DNA of 53,278 bases from the NCBI GenBank assembly GCA_026692845.1, contig JAPLNM010000050.1:1-53278 (forward strand), read 5' to 3'. Every line of letters starts with the position of its first letter. Position 1 is the stretch's first letter. The translations under genes were made by a program, and so were the position numbers. The DNA comes from Planctomycetota bacterium (GTDB lineage: Bacteria; Planctomycetota; Planctomycetia; Pirellulales; Pirellulaceae). Under the pieces are notes generated by a model, which was not told the origin of the DNA, did not search any database, and saw only the letters and a program-made list of their open reading frames with translations. Below, piece by piece: positions 17,796 through 26,220 of the stretch.

Positions 17796-20700
17796 ATGTT
17801 GATACGGAGTATTTTGCCTCGATTGCTTGTCTTGATAGGTTTGTGGTTTTCCGCCGCGGCCTGGGGCCAGGAAGTCATTTCGTTCAATCGGGATATTCGC
17901 CCAATCCTATCCGAGAATTGTTTTTTTTGTCATGGTCCAGACACCAACAAGCGCGAGGCGGGTTTGCGACTCGATACGCTTGAGGGTTTGCATGGCACGC
18001 AAGGCAAACCCACTGGCGAAGGCAAACCCACTGGCGAAGGCAAGCCCACTGGCGAAGGCAAACCCGGAGTGCTTGTGGCTGGCAAGCCCCAGGAGAGCTT
18101 GCTCATCGAGCGGATCGAGACCCAGGATGCCGAGCAACACATGCCACCGCCCGAGAGCGGCAAGAAGCTCACGGCTGAGCAGATCGATTTGCTCAAGCGT
18201 TGGATATCGCAGGGGGGGCAATACGAGGGCCATTGGGCTTTTTTGCCGCGTAAGGTTTCGGAGGTGTCGGGTGACGAGCCGATGCAAAATCGGATCGATG
18301 CCTTGATCGCCCGGGAGTTAACCAAGCAGGGGCTTGAGGTTGGCCCTAAGGCCGACCGGGTCACACTGCTGCGGCGTCTGTATTTCGATTTGACCGGTTT
18401 ACCCCCGACTCACACACAGGTTCAGGAGTATCTTGGGGATGAAAGTCCGGAGGCTTATGAGCGTCTGGTGGATCGACTTTTGGCGTCATCGCATTTCGGA
18501 GAGCGGATGGCGATGTGGTGGATGGACTTGGTCCGGTATGCCGATTCGGTGGGCTACCATGGGGATCAGGAGATGAGTGTCTCGCCATTTCGCGAGTATG
18601 TGATTCGATCGTTCAACGCGAATAAGCCATTCGATACCTTTACGATCGAGCAATTGGCTGGGGATTTGTTGCCATCACCGACGCTCGAACAGAGGATTGC
18701 ATCGGGTTACAACCGACTCGGGATGATGAGCGCCGAGGGCGGGGTTCAGGATCGAGAGTATTTGGCCAAGTACATGTCGGAGCGTGTACGGAATGCCAGC
18801 GGGGCGTGGTTGGGGATCACGCTCGGGTGTGCCGAGTGCCACGATCACAAGTTCGATCCCCTTTCGGCGAAAGACTTTTATAGCTTTGGGGCCTTTTTTG
18901 CGGACATCAAGGAGCGGGGTTTGTACTCGGGAGCCAATTCCGATGGCAACTGGGGGCCCTATGTGAAGGTCCCGAACCAGCCGCAGGAGTCCGAGTTGGC
19001 TTCGATCGATCAGAAGATCATGGAGCTACAGGGTTTGATCGATCAGGACACTCCGGAGTTGCTTTCGGATTTGGAGGCTTGGGAAGCCTCCCAAGCACCT
19101 TGGACGGTTCTGCGAGGCGACGCTTTGGTGTCGCTCGAAGGAGTATCGCTTGCGGGGATGCCCGATGGATCGTACTTGGCAAGCGGCAAGAGTCCGGCCA
19201 ACGACACGTATTTGATGACGGCCAGTGATTTGCCGGCGGGAGTCACTGCGTTTCGACTCGAGGTCTTGCCCGACGCGTCGTTGCCCAACCAAGGTCCGGG
19301 TCGAGCCGGCAATGGAAATTTTGTGCTTTCGGAGTTTGTGGTGCATCATCGCAAGTCCGATGGGACGACCGCTCCGGTGGCGCTGATCGATCCGAGTGCG
19401 ACCTATGAGCAGACTGGGGCTGTCCAAGGGAATCCGTATGGCAAGTGGACGGTCGCTGGAGCATTGGACGCAGACATCAAGGGTCGCCAATGGGGATGGG
19501 CGGTCATGGAGCAGGTCGGCAGGCCGCATGCTGCTGTATTCCAGACGGCTGAGGATTTGAAGCTTGGTCCAGGCGAATCGATCGTCGTAGGGCTTTGGCA
19601 GAACCTGGATAATCCGCAGCACACGATCGGTCGTTTTCGTATATCGGTCACGACGGCCAAGCGGCCTGTGGAAGTTTCTGCGAGTTTGCCAGGAGAGCTT
19701 GAGGGGATTTTGGCCAAGTCCCGATCGCAGCGCAGTGCCCAGGAGCAAGCGAAGGTTTTATCCCATTACCGATCGATTGCGCCGAGGCTCGAGCCGCAGC
19801 GGCAGCAGATCGTCGCGTTGCGCAAGAGTCGCGAGGAGCTCGACAAGCGGATACCCACGACGTTGGTAACCGAAGCCGTCGAGCCGCGGATGGTGCGAAT
19901 TTTGGCTCGGGGCAATTGGATGGACGAGCAGGGCCAGGTGGTCTTGCCGGCTTACCCTGAGTCTTTAGCGGCGCTGACGCCCAAAGCGGCCTCTGGGCAA
20001 GCGGCCTCTGGGCAAGCGAGTCGATTGACGCGATTGGATCTAGCGAAATGGATTGTCGATCCGAACCATCCGTTGACCTCACGCGTCGTCAGCAATCGCT
20101 TATGGAAGCTGTTGTTTGGAGTTGGGATATCGCGTCGGTTGGACGATTTGGGAGCGCAAGGGGAGTGGCCCAGCCATCCGGAGTTGCTCGACGAGTTATC
20201 GCAGTGGATGATCGACACGGGCTGGGACATCAAGCGATGGATCAAGACGGTGTTGATGACGGAGGCTTATCAGCGTTCCTCGAAGGCACAAATGGGGGTA
20301 AGGGACCAGGATCCTTACAATCGCTATCTAGCGCATCAGGGACGGTTTCGGTTGGATGCCGAGATGGTTCGTGACAATGCATTGAGTGTCAGCGGGTTGT
20401 TGGTCACCAAGCTCGGGGGGCGGAGCGTACGGCCTTATCAGCCCTCGGGTTATTGGGCTTATTTGAATTTCCCTCAGCGCGAGTGGCAAAATGGGGCAGG
20501 CGAGGAGTTGTATCGTCGGGGGCTCTACACGCATTGGCAGCGACAGTACTTGCATCCGAGTCTGTTGGTTTTTGATGCACCGAATCGCGAGGAGTGCACC
20601 GCCGAGCGTCCGCGATCGAACACGCCGCTTCAGTCGTTGGTTTTGCTAAACGATCCGACGTACATCGAGGCGGCACGGAGTTTTGCGGAGTTGATTTTAA

Positions 20701-20966
20701 GGCAAAGCGGGGAGGTTTCGGACAAGCTTCGCTTTACGTTTGAGCGAGCCTTATCGCGGCCACCGACTGCCCAGGAGTTGGAGGTATTGGTTGGTTTGTA
20801 CACATCGCACCTTGAGCAGTTTCAAGGATCGGTCGATTCGGCCAAGGCGTTGCTTGGGGTAGGCAGTCGGCCCGTTGCCCAGGACCTGGATGCAGCGCAG
20901 TTGGCTGCTTGGACGAGTGTAGCGCGCGCGGTGATGAATTTGCATGAGTTCATCAGCCGGTACTGA
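17796..20966 (+). CDS. Planctomycete cytochrome c / DUF1549 / DUF1553 protein
   Basis: A 1056-residue exported protein. The signal peptide is residues 1-24. The planctomycete cytochrome c domain follows, with the haem motif NCFFCHGPD (Cys42, Cys45, His46). A linker at about 69-90 repeats KPTGEG three times. DUF1549 runs at about 160-370 and holds a second CxxCH (GCAECHDHKFDP). A jelly-roll-like insert lies at about 440-620. DUF1553 fills the C-terminal third (about 690-1035), with SRVVSNRLWKLLFG and ERPRSNTPLQSLVLLN. The family is abundant in planctomycetes and pairs with DUF1501 proteins, as here; its biochemical role is unproven. A second short repeat, AASGQ twice, lies just before DUF1553. 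Confidence 0.95.
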   Translation: MLIRSILPRLLVLIGLWFSAAAWGQEVISFNRDIRPILSENCFFCHGPDTNKREAGLRLDTLEGLHGTQGKPTGEGKPTGEGKPTGEGKPGVLVAGKPQESLLIERIETQDAEQHMPPPESGKKLTAEQIDLLKRWISQGGQYEGHWAFLPRKVSEVSGDEPMQNRIDALIARELTKQGLEVGPKADRVTLLRRLYFDLTGLPPTHTQVQEYLGDESPEAYERLVDRLLASSHFGERMAMWWMDLVRYADSVGYHGDQEMSVSPFREYVIRSFNANKPFDTFTIEQLAGDLLPSPTLEQRIASGYNRLGMMSAEGGVQDREYLAKYMSERVRNASGAWLGITLGCAECHDHKFDPLSAKDFYSFGAFFADIKERGLYSGANSDGNWGPYVKVPNQPQESELASIDQKIMELQGLIDQDTPELLSDLEAWEASQAPWTVLRGDALVSLEGVSLAGMPDGSYLASGKSPANDTYLMTASDLPAGVTAFRLEVLPDASLPNQGPGRAGNGNFVLSEFVVHHRKSDGTTAPVALIDPSATYEQTGAVQGNPYGKWTVAGALDADIKGRQWGWAVMEQVGRPHAAVFQTAEDLKLGPGESIVVGLWQNLDNPQHTIGRFRISVTTAKRPVEVSASLPGELEGILAKSRSQRSAQEQAKVLSHYRSIAPRLEPQRQQIVALRKSREELDKRIPTTLVTEAVEPRMVRILARGNWMDEQGQVVLPAYPESLAALTPKAASGQAASGQASRLTRLDLAKWIVDPNHPLTSRVVSNRLWKLLFGVGISRRLDDLGAQGEWPSHPELLDELSQWMIDTGWDIKRWIKTVLMTEAYQRSSKAQMGVRDQDPYNRYLAHQGRFRLDAEMVRDNALSVSGLLVTKLGGRSVRPYQPSGYWAYLNFPQREWQNGAGEELYRRGLYTHWQRQYLHPSLLVFDAPNREECTAERPRSNTPLQSLVLLNDPTYIEAARSFAELILRQSGEVSDKLRFTFERALSRPPTAQELEVLVGLYTSHLEQFQGSVDSAKALLGVGSRPVAQDLDAAQLAAWTSVARAVMNLHEFISRY
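18003..18065 (+). repeat. 18-bp in-frame tandem repeat
   Basis: Units of GGCAAACCCACTGGCGAA begin at 18003, 18021 and 18039, with a half unit at 18057. They encode GKPTGE repeats in the linker after the cytochrome domain. Confidence 0.95.
19986..20015 (+). repeat. 15-bp in-frame tandem duplication
   Basis: GCGGCCTCTGGGCAA occurs twice and encodes AASGQAASGQ, just before the DUF1553 domain. Confidence 0.93.
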
Positions 20967-21017
20967 GTTGGGTTGGTGGTATTTGGGTTGGTGGTTTGGA
21001 TGAGGTTTGGCAAGTCC

Positions 21018-21062
21018 GAGAATCGCACACGAGAGAATCGCACACGAGAGGATCGCAGTCAG
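21018..21062 (+). repeat. 15-bp repeat carrying the ribosome-binding region
   Basis: Two exact copies of GAGAATCGCACACGA (21018, 21033) and a third diverged copy (21048) end immediately before the ATG of the DUF1501 gene. Each copy contains a GAGA-type purine element. The third, with GAGAGGA about 12 bp from the ATG, is the most plausible Shine-Dalgarno sequence. Confidence 0.85.
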
Positions 21063-22499
21063 ATGAGTTCGCAAAACGATTGGATAGGTCGAAGGACGTT
21101 TTTGCAGCGGCCGGGGATCAGTCTTGGGGCCATGGCGTTGGGATCGCTGATGGGTCGCGAGAATCGGTCGATGGGTTTTGATGGCCCCAGTAGTGGTGGA
21201 TTGCCGGGGGTGCTTGAGCCACTGCATCATGCTCCAAAGGCCAAGCGGATTATCTGGTTGTACATGGCCGGTGGGATGACGCATTTGGAGACGTTTGATC
21301 ACAAGCCCAAGTTGGCGCAGATGCATGGTCAGGCGATGCCCGAGTCGATTACCAAGGGTCAGCAGATTGCGCAGTTGCAGGGACAGAAGTTGAATTGTTT
21401 TGCCCCACAGCACAATTTCAAGCCTTGGGGTCAGAGCGGCCAGATGATCTCGGAGATATGGCCGCAGTTGGCCTCGAAGTGCGCCGACGATTTGTGTGTG
21501 GTCCGATCGCTTCACACCGATGCGATCAACCACGATCCAGCGCACACGTTTATGAATACCGGTTCGATGAACAGCGGACGCCCGGCGATGGGTTCGTGGT
21601 TGCTCTATGGGCTCGGTTCGCAGACGGAGAATTTACCTGGCTTTGTGGTGATGGTTTCGACGGGCAAGTACGGGCAGCGGCAACCGATTGCGGCGCGTCA
21701 GTGGCATTCGGGATTTTTGCCTGGCCAGTATCAGGGGGTTGAATTTCGAGGGACAGGGGATCCGGTGTTGTATGTGGGGAATCCCAAGGGGGTCGATACG
21801 CTGAGGCAGCGACAGGTGGTCGATGCCATTGCGTCGCTCAATGGGCTAGCGAATCAGAGGCTAGAGGATCCGGAGATTGCAACACGGGTTCGGCAGTACG
21901 AGTTGGCATTTCGTATGCAGTCGAGTGTACCGGAGTTGATGGATGTGTCGAAGGAGCCGGAGCATATATTCGATTTGTACGGGACCAAGGGCGGCGATGG
22001 TTCGTTTGCGTCGAATTGTTTGCTGGCTCGGCGCTTGGCCGAGCGTGGGGTGCGATTTATCCAGTTGTACCATCGCGACTGGGATCACCATGGGTCCGTC
22101 AAGGCGCATTCGGAGGGGACGGCCAAGGAGGTCGACCAGGGAGTTGCGGCGTTGATCACGGATCTAAAGCAAAGGGACATGCTCAAGGACACGATCTTGG
22201 TGTTTGGATCGGAGTTTGGTCGCACGCCGATGGCCCAGGGGGATGGGCGTGATCACCACTTGGCTGGATTTACGATGTGGTTTGCTGGTGGTGGTTTTAA
22301 GCCTGGGTTGAGCTACGGCTCGACCGACGAGTTTGGCTACCATGCCGTCGAGAATGTGGTATCGGTGCATGATATCCATGCGACGCTGTTGCATCAATTG
22401 GGGATCGATTATCAGCGGTTCAGTTACAAGTTCCAGGGACTCGATTCACGCTTGACCGGCGTGGAGCCTTGCCGAGTGGTCCACGAGTTGCTTGCGTGA
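21063..22499 (+). CDS. DUF1501 protein (sulfatase-like fold, Tat-type signal)
   Basis: A 478-residue protein. The N-terminus GRRTFLQRPGISLGAMALGS resembles a twin-arginine export signal, as is usual for DUF1501. Family features include AKRIIWLYMAGGMTHLETFD, HNFKPWGQSGQMISEIWPQL, LYHRDWDHHG, VFGSEFGRTPMAQG and GRDHHLAGFTMWFAGGG, the last part being alkaline-phosphatase-like. It directly follows the cytochrome/DUF1549/DUF1553 gene (96 bp), the standard planctomycete pairing. ATG 21063 is preferred; ATG 21000 and a TTG further up are in frame but would add the tandem repeat to the protein. Confidence 0.93.
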   Translation: MSSQNDWIGRRTFLQRPGISLGAMALGSLMGRENRSMGFDGPSSGGLPGVLEPLHHAPKAKRIIWLYMAGGMTHLETFDHKPKLAQMHGQAMPESITKGQQIAQLQGQKLNCFAPQHNFKPWGQSGQMISEIWPQLASKCADDLCVVRSLHTDAINHDPAHTFMNTGSMNSGRPAMGSWLLYGLGSQTENLPGFVVMVSTGKYGQRQPIAARQWHSGFLPGQYQGVEFRGTGDPVLYVGNPKGVDTLRQRQVVDAIASLNGLANQRLEDPEIATRVRQYELAFRMQSSVPELMDVSKEPEHIFDLYGTKGGDGSFASNCLLARRLAERGVRFIQLYHRDWDHHGSVKAHSEGTAKEVDQGVAALITDLKQRDMLKDTILVFGSEFGRTPMAQGDGRDHHLAGFTMWFAGGGFKPGLSYGSTDEFGYHAVENVVSVHDIHATLLHQLGIDYQRFSYKFQGLDSRLTGVEPCRVVHELLA

Positions 22500-22543
22500 G
22501 TCTACGAGGGGTATTCCGGTCAGCAATGGGTGGCTTCGGATCG

Positions 22544-23698
22544 ATGAACAGGGACAACTGCGATGCGCATTGGATGGAGGTGGCATTGGAGTTGGCCAAG
22601 CGGGGGCAGGGCTGGGTCGAGCCCAATCCGATGGTCGGGTGCGTAGTGGTCCGCGCCGGGGAGCTGATTGCAAGCGGGTTTCATGAGCACTTCGGGGGAC
22701 CGCATGCTGAGGTTCATGCGCTTCGGGGCTTGGGTGCCGAGGTTCTTTCTGAGTCAACGGTCTATGTGACGCTTGAGCCCTGTGCCCATCATGGCAAGAC
22801 CCCACCGTGTGTCGAATTGCTTTGTAGCAAGCCGCCGTATCGCGTGGTCGTAGCGATGGAAGACCCGTTTGAAAAAGTTGCGGGGCTTGGGATTTCCAGG
22901 CTCCGACAGCAAGGGATCGATGTCACGATTGGGGTGCTCGAGGAGCAAGCCCGAGCGCTCAATGCACCGTATCTGAAGCGACTCGCTAGCGGATTGCCTT
23001 GGGTGATCGCCAAGTGGGCCATGACACTCGACGGAGCGATCGCGACCGGTTCGGGGGACTCGAAATGGATATCCAATGCGTTATCTCGGCAGCAGGTGCA
23101 TCGCATGAGGGCTCGGGTCGACGCGATCCTTGTGGGCAGTTCGACGGTACTGGCAGACGATCCTTGGTTGACTGCAAGGCTCGGTCCCGATGAGCGGATC
23201 GCGCGTCGCGCGCTGCGGGTGGTATTGGATCGGCGGTTTCGCATCGGCCTCGAGAGCCGCTTGGTTCAGAGTGCCAAGCAGATCCCGGTGCTGGTGGTTG
23301 TCGACAGCCAGTCGATCCGAGGACTAGCAGGCAAGCGGCAGGCATTCCAGGAGGCTGGCGTCGAGTTCTTGGAGTTGGAGCAATCCCTTGCGATCGATTC
23401 ACAAGCGGGGCTCGAGCGGATTTTGCGCGAGATTGCGGATCGAGGGGGTAGCAATGTGCTTGTCGAGGGTGGCGCCGAGGTCTTCGGGAGTCTGTTCGAC
23501 GCAAGGCTCGTCGACCAAGTGGAGTGTTATATTGGGCCGAAACTCGTCGGTGGCCGGGATGCGAGACGAGCCGTTTTTGGTTTGGGCGTGAGCGAGATTT
23601 CGAGGGGTTTTGGCTTTGAAAACGCCTCTTGGGAGTCGCTCGAAGGGGATTTGCATTTTTCGGGGATTTTGGCAAGGTGTCCGTCGGAAAGGCCATAG
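22544..23698 (+). CDS. ribD: Bifunctional riboflavin biosynthesis protein RibD
   Basis: RibD deaminates the pyrimidine product of GTP cyclohydrolase II and then reduces its ribosyl side chain. The 384-residue protein has the N-terminal deaminase zinc site HAEVHAL (His54, Glu56) and EPCAHHGKTPPC (Cys80, Cys89). A reductase domain follows from about residue 147 (WVIAKWAMTLDGAIATGSGD, DAILVGSSTVLADDPWLT, NVLVEGGAEVFGSLFDARLVD). ATG 22544 gives the normal family start; ATG 22526 is possible. The gene begins 44 bp after the DUF1501 stop. No FMN riboswitch is visible upstream, and no other rib gene is present. Confidence 0.94.
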   Translation: MNRDNCDAHWMEVALELAKRGQGWVEPNPMVGCVVVRAGELIASGFHEHFGGPHAEVHALRGLGAEVLSESTVYVTLEPCAHHGKTPPCVELLCSKPPYRVVVAMEDPFEKVAGLGISRLRQQGIDVTIGVLEEQARALNAPYLKRLASGLPWVIAKWAMTLDGAIATGSGDSKWISNALSRQQVHRMRARVDAILVGSSTVLADDPWLTARLGPDERIARRALRVVLDRRFRIGLESRLVQSAKQIPVLVVVDSQSIRGLAGKRQAFQEAGVEFLELEQSLAIDSQAGLERILREIADRGGSNVLVEGGAEVFGSLFDARLVDQVECYIGPKLVGGRDARRAVFGLGVSEISRGFGFENASWESLEGDLHFSGILARCPSERP

Positions 23699-23810
23699 CT
23701 TTGGGGTGAAGGGATCTTGGGATTTTACGGCAATTACAACCTGGGATTCCTCGATTCGCTTGACAGTTACCCTGGGAACGAGTTGTAATAACGCTTAGTT
23801 CAACCCAGAC

Positions 23811-23858
23811 GGTTTTCCGCGATGGCGGTTTTCCGCGATGGTGGTTTTCCGCGATGGT
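23811..23858. repeat. 16-bp tandem repeat, three copies
   Basis: GGTTTTCCGCGATGGT/C occurs at 23811, 23827 and 23843 in the gap between ribD and the small lipoprotein gene, ending 46 bp before its ATG. The period is not a multiple of three, consistent with a non-coding location. Confidence 0.93.
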
Positions 23859-23904
23859 GATTTGCAGGGTCTTTTTGATATTCACTCAAAGTTGAGGCAA
23901 TACG

Positions 23905-24129
23905 ATGCGATTTAAACTTTTGCTAGCCATGTGCTTGGCCACCATGCCGATGTGCTTGGTAGGTTGTGATTCCGGTGGTGAGAACACGGTTGGTACCGGT
24001 AGCAAGGAGCCGCCACCGGACGTCAAGGAGCGGATTGAAAAAGAGGCGAAGATGCGAGAAGACGCCGCAGCGAACGCAGCCAAGAACCCGACTCCTTCGG
24101 ATGGACGCACAGCACCTCCAGGTGGCTGA
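23905..24129 (+). CDS. Small predicted lipoprotein
   Basis: A 74-residue protein with a lipoprotein signal peptide; the lipobox LVGC places the modified cysteine at residue 21. The mature part is short, charged and probably disordered (KERIEKEAKMREDAAANAAK), with a proline/glycine-rich end. It has its own upstream region and is followed by a strong terminator, which supports a real gene. Many planctomycete genomes have such small lipoproteins of unknown function. I recognise no family. Confidence 0.75.
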   Translation: MRFKLLLAMCLATMPMCLVGCDSGGENTVGTGSKEPPPDVKERIEKEAKMREDAAANAAKNPTPSDGRTAPPGG

Positions 24130-24157
24130 TCGTTGGGATGGAATAGAAATCAAGTTG

Positions 24158-24187
24158 AAGGCCTCTTGAGAATCAGGAGGCCTTTTT
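24158..24187 (+). terminator. Rho-independent terminator
   Basis: AAGGCCTC (24158-24165) pairs perfectly with GAGGCCTT (24177-24184), and five T residues end at 24187. It lies 28 bp after the lipoprotein stop and reads on the plus strand. The convergent xerC-like gene ends 12 bp further on. Confidence 0.9.
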
Positions 24188-24198
24188 CGTTTGGCCAG

Positions 24199-25149
24199 TT
24201 ACCCGCGAGGGTGGAATTTCTGGTGCACTTTTTTGAGTTTGCTGTTTTCGACTTGGGTGTAGATCTGAGTCGTTTCGATGCTGGCATGTCCTAGCATTTC
24301 TTGGATTAGTCTCAGGTCCGCACCGCCGGCTAGCAGGTGGGTAGCGAAGCTATGGCGGAGGGTGTGGGGAGAGGTTTCCGGGTCGATTCCTACGCGCAGC
24401 GCGTAGCGTTTGACCAATTCCCAGATCGCTTCACGGCGGAGTCTTTGTCCAGAGCGCGAGACGATCAGCCATGGGGTTTGTTTCGAGTCTCGGTGTTCGA
24501 TCAGCGGAATTCGCGAGGAGTCCAAGTACTCTCGGACCGCTTCGATAGCACGTTGGCCTAGGGGGACCATCCGTTGTTTGCTTCCTTTGCCATCGGCCAA
24601 GCAGTAGCCTTGATCGAGGAAGACGTTGGCAAGGAGCATATCGGAGACTTCCGAGACGCGGCAACCGGTCGCGTAGAGCAGTTCGAGGATGGCACGATCG
24701 CGAATCCAAAGAGGGTCGTATTTTTGGGGTGCGGTTAGGAATCGATCGATCAACGAGGCGTTGATGACCGTCGGGACGCGACGCCAGAGTTTTGGGGTGG
24801 TTAGCAGTTCGGCGGGGTTATCGGTGATGGCGGCTTCGAGTTGAAGGAACTTGTAGAACATTCGCAGCGAGACGATATGGCGTGCGATGGAGCTAGCGGC
24901 GAGTCGTTGTTCTTTGAGCCAGACGAGATAATTGGTTAAATCGTCAATCTTTAACTTGTTGGGCATTCGGCCAGCGAGCCAGGATTGGAAGTGCGCAAGG
25001 TCCCGTCGGTAGGCTGCAACGGTATTGGAAGCCAGATGGCATTCGGTGCGCAGGTAATTCAAGAAGCGCTCGGACCAACCGTCGAAGGAGGTTTCGAGGT
25101 TGCTGGGGGTTTGGGTTTGGAGCGAGAGTTTCTTGAGCTTGCTTTTCAT
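24199..25149 (-). CDS. XerC/XerD-type tyrosine recombinase
   Basis: A 316-residue tyrosine recombinase of the Xer size class, which resolves chromosome dimers at dif sites. The N-terminal SAM-like DNA-binding domain spans about 22-110. Catalytic residues visible are Arg164 (ATGCRVSE), Lys188 (GKGSKQR), His262 and Arg265 (SPHTLRHSFATH), His288 (LGHASIETTQIYT) and the nucleophile Tyr297. All are intact. XerC and XerD cannot be told apart by eye. It is a single chromosomal gene with no mobile-element neighbours, so a housekeeping role is likely. ATG 25149 is preferred to a GTG at 25167. Confidence 0.9.
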   Translation of the reverse strand: MKSKLKKLSLQTQTPSNLETSFDGWSERFLNYLRTECHLASNTVAAYRRDLAHFQSWLAGRMPNKLKIDDLTNYLVWLKEQRLAASSIARHIVSLRMFYKFLQLEAAITDNPAELLTTPKLWRRVPTVINASLIDRFLTAPQKYDPLWIRDRAILELLYATGCRVSEVSDMLLANVFLDQGYCLADGKGSKQRMVPLGQRAIEAVREYLDSSRIPLIEHRDSKQTPWLIVSRSGQRLRREAIWELVKRYALRVGIDPETSPHTLRHSFATHLLAGGADLRLIQEMLGHASIETTQIYTQVENSKLKKVHQKFHPRG

Positions 25150-25240
25150 ATCAGGAATATACCTCACGGTTTGAACCGATTACACTGAGGCTCGATGAAC
25201 ATCAAAAATCTGGGTTTATTGCGACGAAGAGGGGCTTGGG

Positions 25241-26138
25241 ATGCGAGTATTGGTCGTTGGGGGTGCTGGATACATCGGATCTCACACGGTCCGATTGCTC
25301 AATCAGACAGACCATGAGGTTTGGGTTTATGACAACCTTTCGATGGGTCATCGCGCTAGTGTCAAGCCCGAGCAACTGATTGTAGGGGAGCTGACGGATC
25401 GCGAGCACCTCGAGGGGGTACTTCGTGAAAACCGACCCTTGGGTTGTTTGAATCGATGCGAGCATGCTCGGTCAAGAAGTTTTTTTTTCGAGCACTACGG
25501 CGACTTATGGTCAGCCTTCTCGTATTCCGATTGCCGAGGATACGCTTCAATTGCCGATCAATCCTTATGGGTTTACCAAATTGGTTATCGAGCGGGCCTT
25601 GAAGGACTACGCTCATGCTTATGGGTTTGCTGGAGCGGCTTTGCGTTACTTCAATGCGTCTGGGGCCTCGGCAGACGGGACGATCGGAGAGGACCACGCC
25701 CCGGAGACTCATTTGATTCCGTTGATTTTACAAGTGGCCTTGGGGCAGCGTGAATCGATCCAGGTGTTTGGCAACGACTACCCTACTGCAGATGGAACGT
25801 GCATGCGCGATTACATTCACGTGGAGGATTTGGCTACGGCCCATGTGACGGCCTTGGAGAAGCTCGAGGCAGGCAAGGTGCTAGAGGTCAATCTTGGAAC
25901 GGGAGTTGGCAACAGCGTGCTAGAGGTAATCAAAGCCTGTAGAAAGGCAAGTGGTCATCCGATTCCGGTCGTGATGTCACCACGGCGCGCAGGAGAACCT
26001 GCGGAGTTGGTCGCTGAGTGTGCATTGGCAAAGACGCTTTTGGGGTGGGAGCCAAGGTATCGTCGGATTGAGGATATTGTTCAGACCGCTTGGAATTGGC
26101 ATAGTCGCCATCCTCAGGGCTACAACGATCGCCGCTAA
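25241..26138 (+). pseudogene. galE: UDP-glucose 4-epimerase (galE) remnant, deletion plus frameshift
   Basis: GalE interconverts UDP-glucose and UDP-galactose. The first 64 codons are good GalE (VLVVGGAGYIGSH, the NAD-binding loop), ending at HLEGVLRENR. At about 25432 the frame is lost and roughly 30 residues expected here (the VMHFAA...YYxNNV segment) are missing. GalE sequence resumes in another frame as TLGLFESMRACSVKKFFF from 25435. A second shift occurs in a run of nine T (25480-25488), after which SSTTATYGQPSRIP, INPYGFTKLVIERAL and the whole C-terminus continue in the third frame to 26138. A homopolymer error could explain the second lesion but not the first. The catalytic YxxxK is still encoded. 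I infer a pseudogene. Confidence 0.85.
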
Positions 26139-26155
26139 GCTTCAGTGGGTCTTTT

Positions 26156-26187
26156 TGACCTGAGACCTTTGTGACCTGAGACCTTTG
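26156..26187. repeat. 16-bp tandem duplication
   Basis: TGACCTGAGACCTTTG is present twice head to tail, 17 bp after the galE remnant and before the acyltransferase start. Confidence 0.9.
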
Positions 26188-26220
26188 TGAACGGATCGCT
26201 TTAAAAAAAAAGGGGTTGCT

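Noticed and set aside
24199-25149. XerC/D-like gene as sign of a mobile element
   Set aside because: Size and motifs fit the housekeeping Xer class, and there are no transposase, phage or attachment-site signs nearby.
26156-26187. CTGAGA, the core of a TPP riboswitch, before the acyltransferase gene
   Set aside because: It is part of a 16-bp tandem duplication, the other TPP conserved elements are missing and the gene is not thiamine related.
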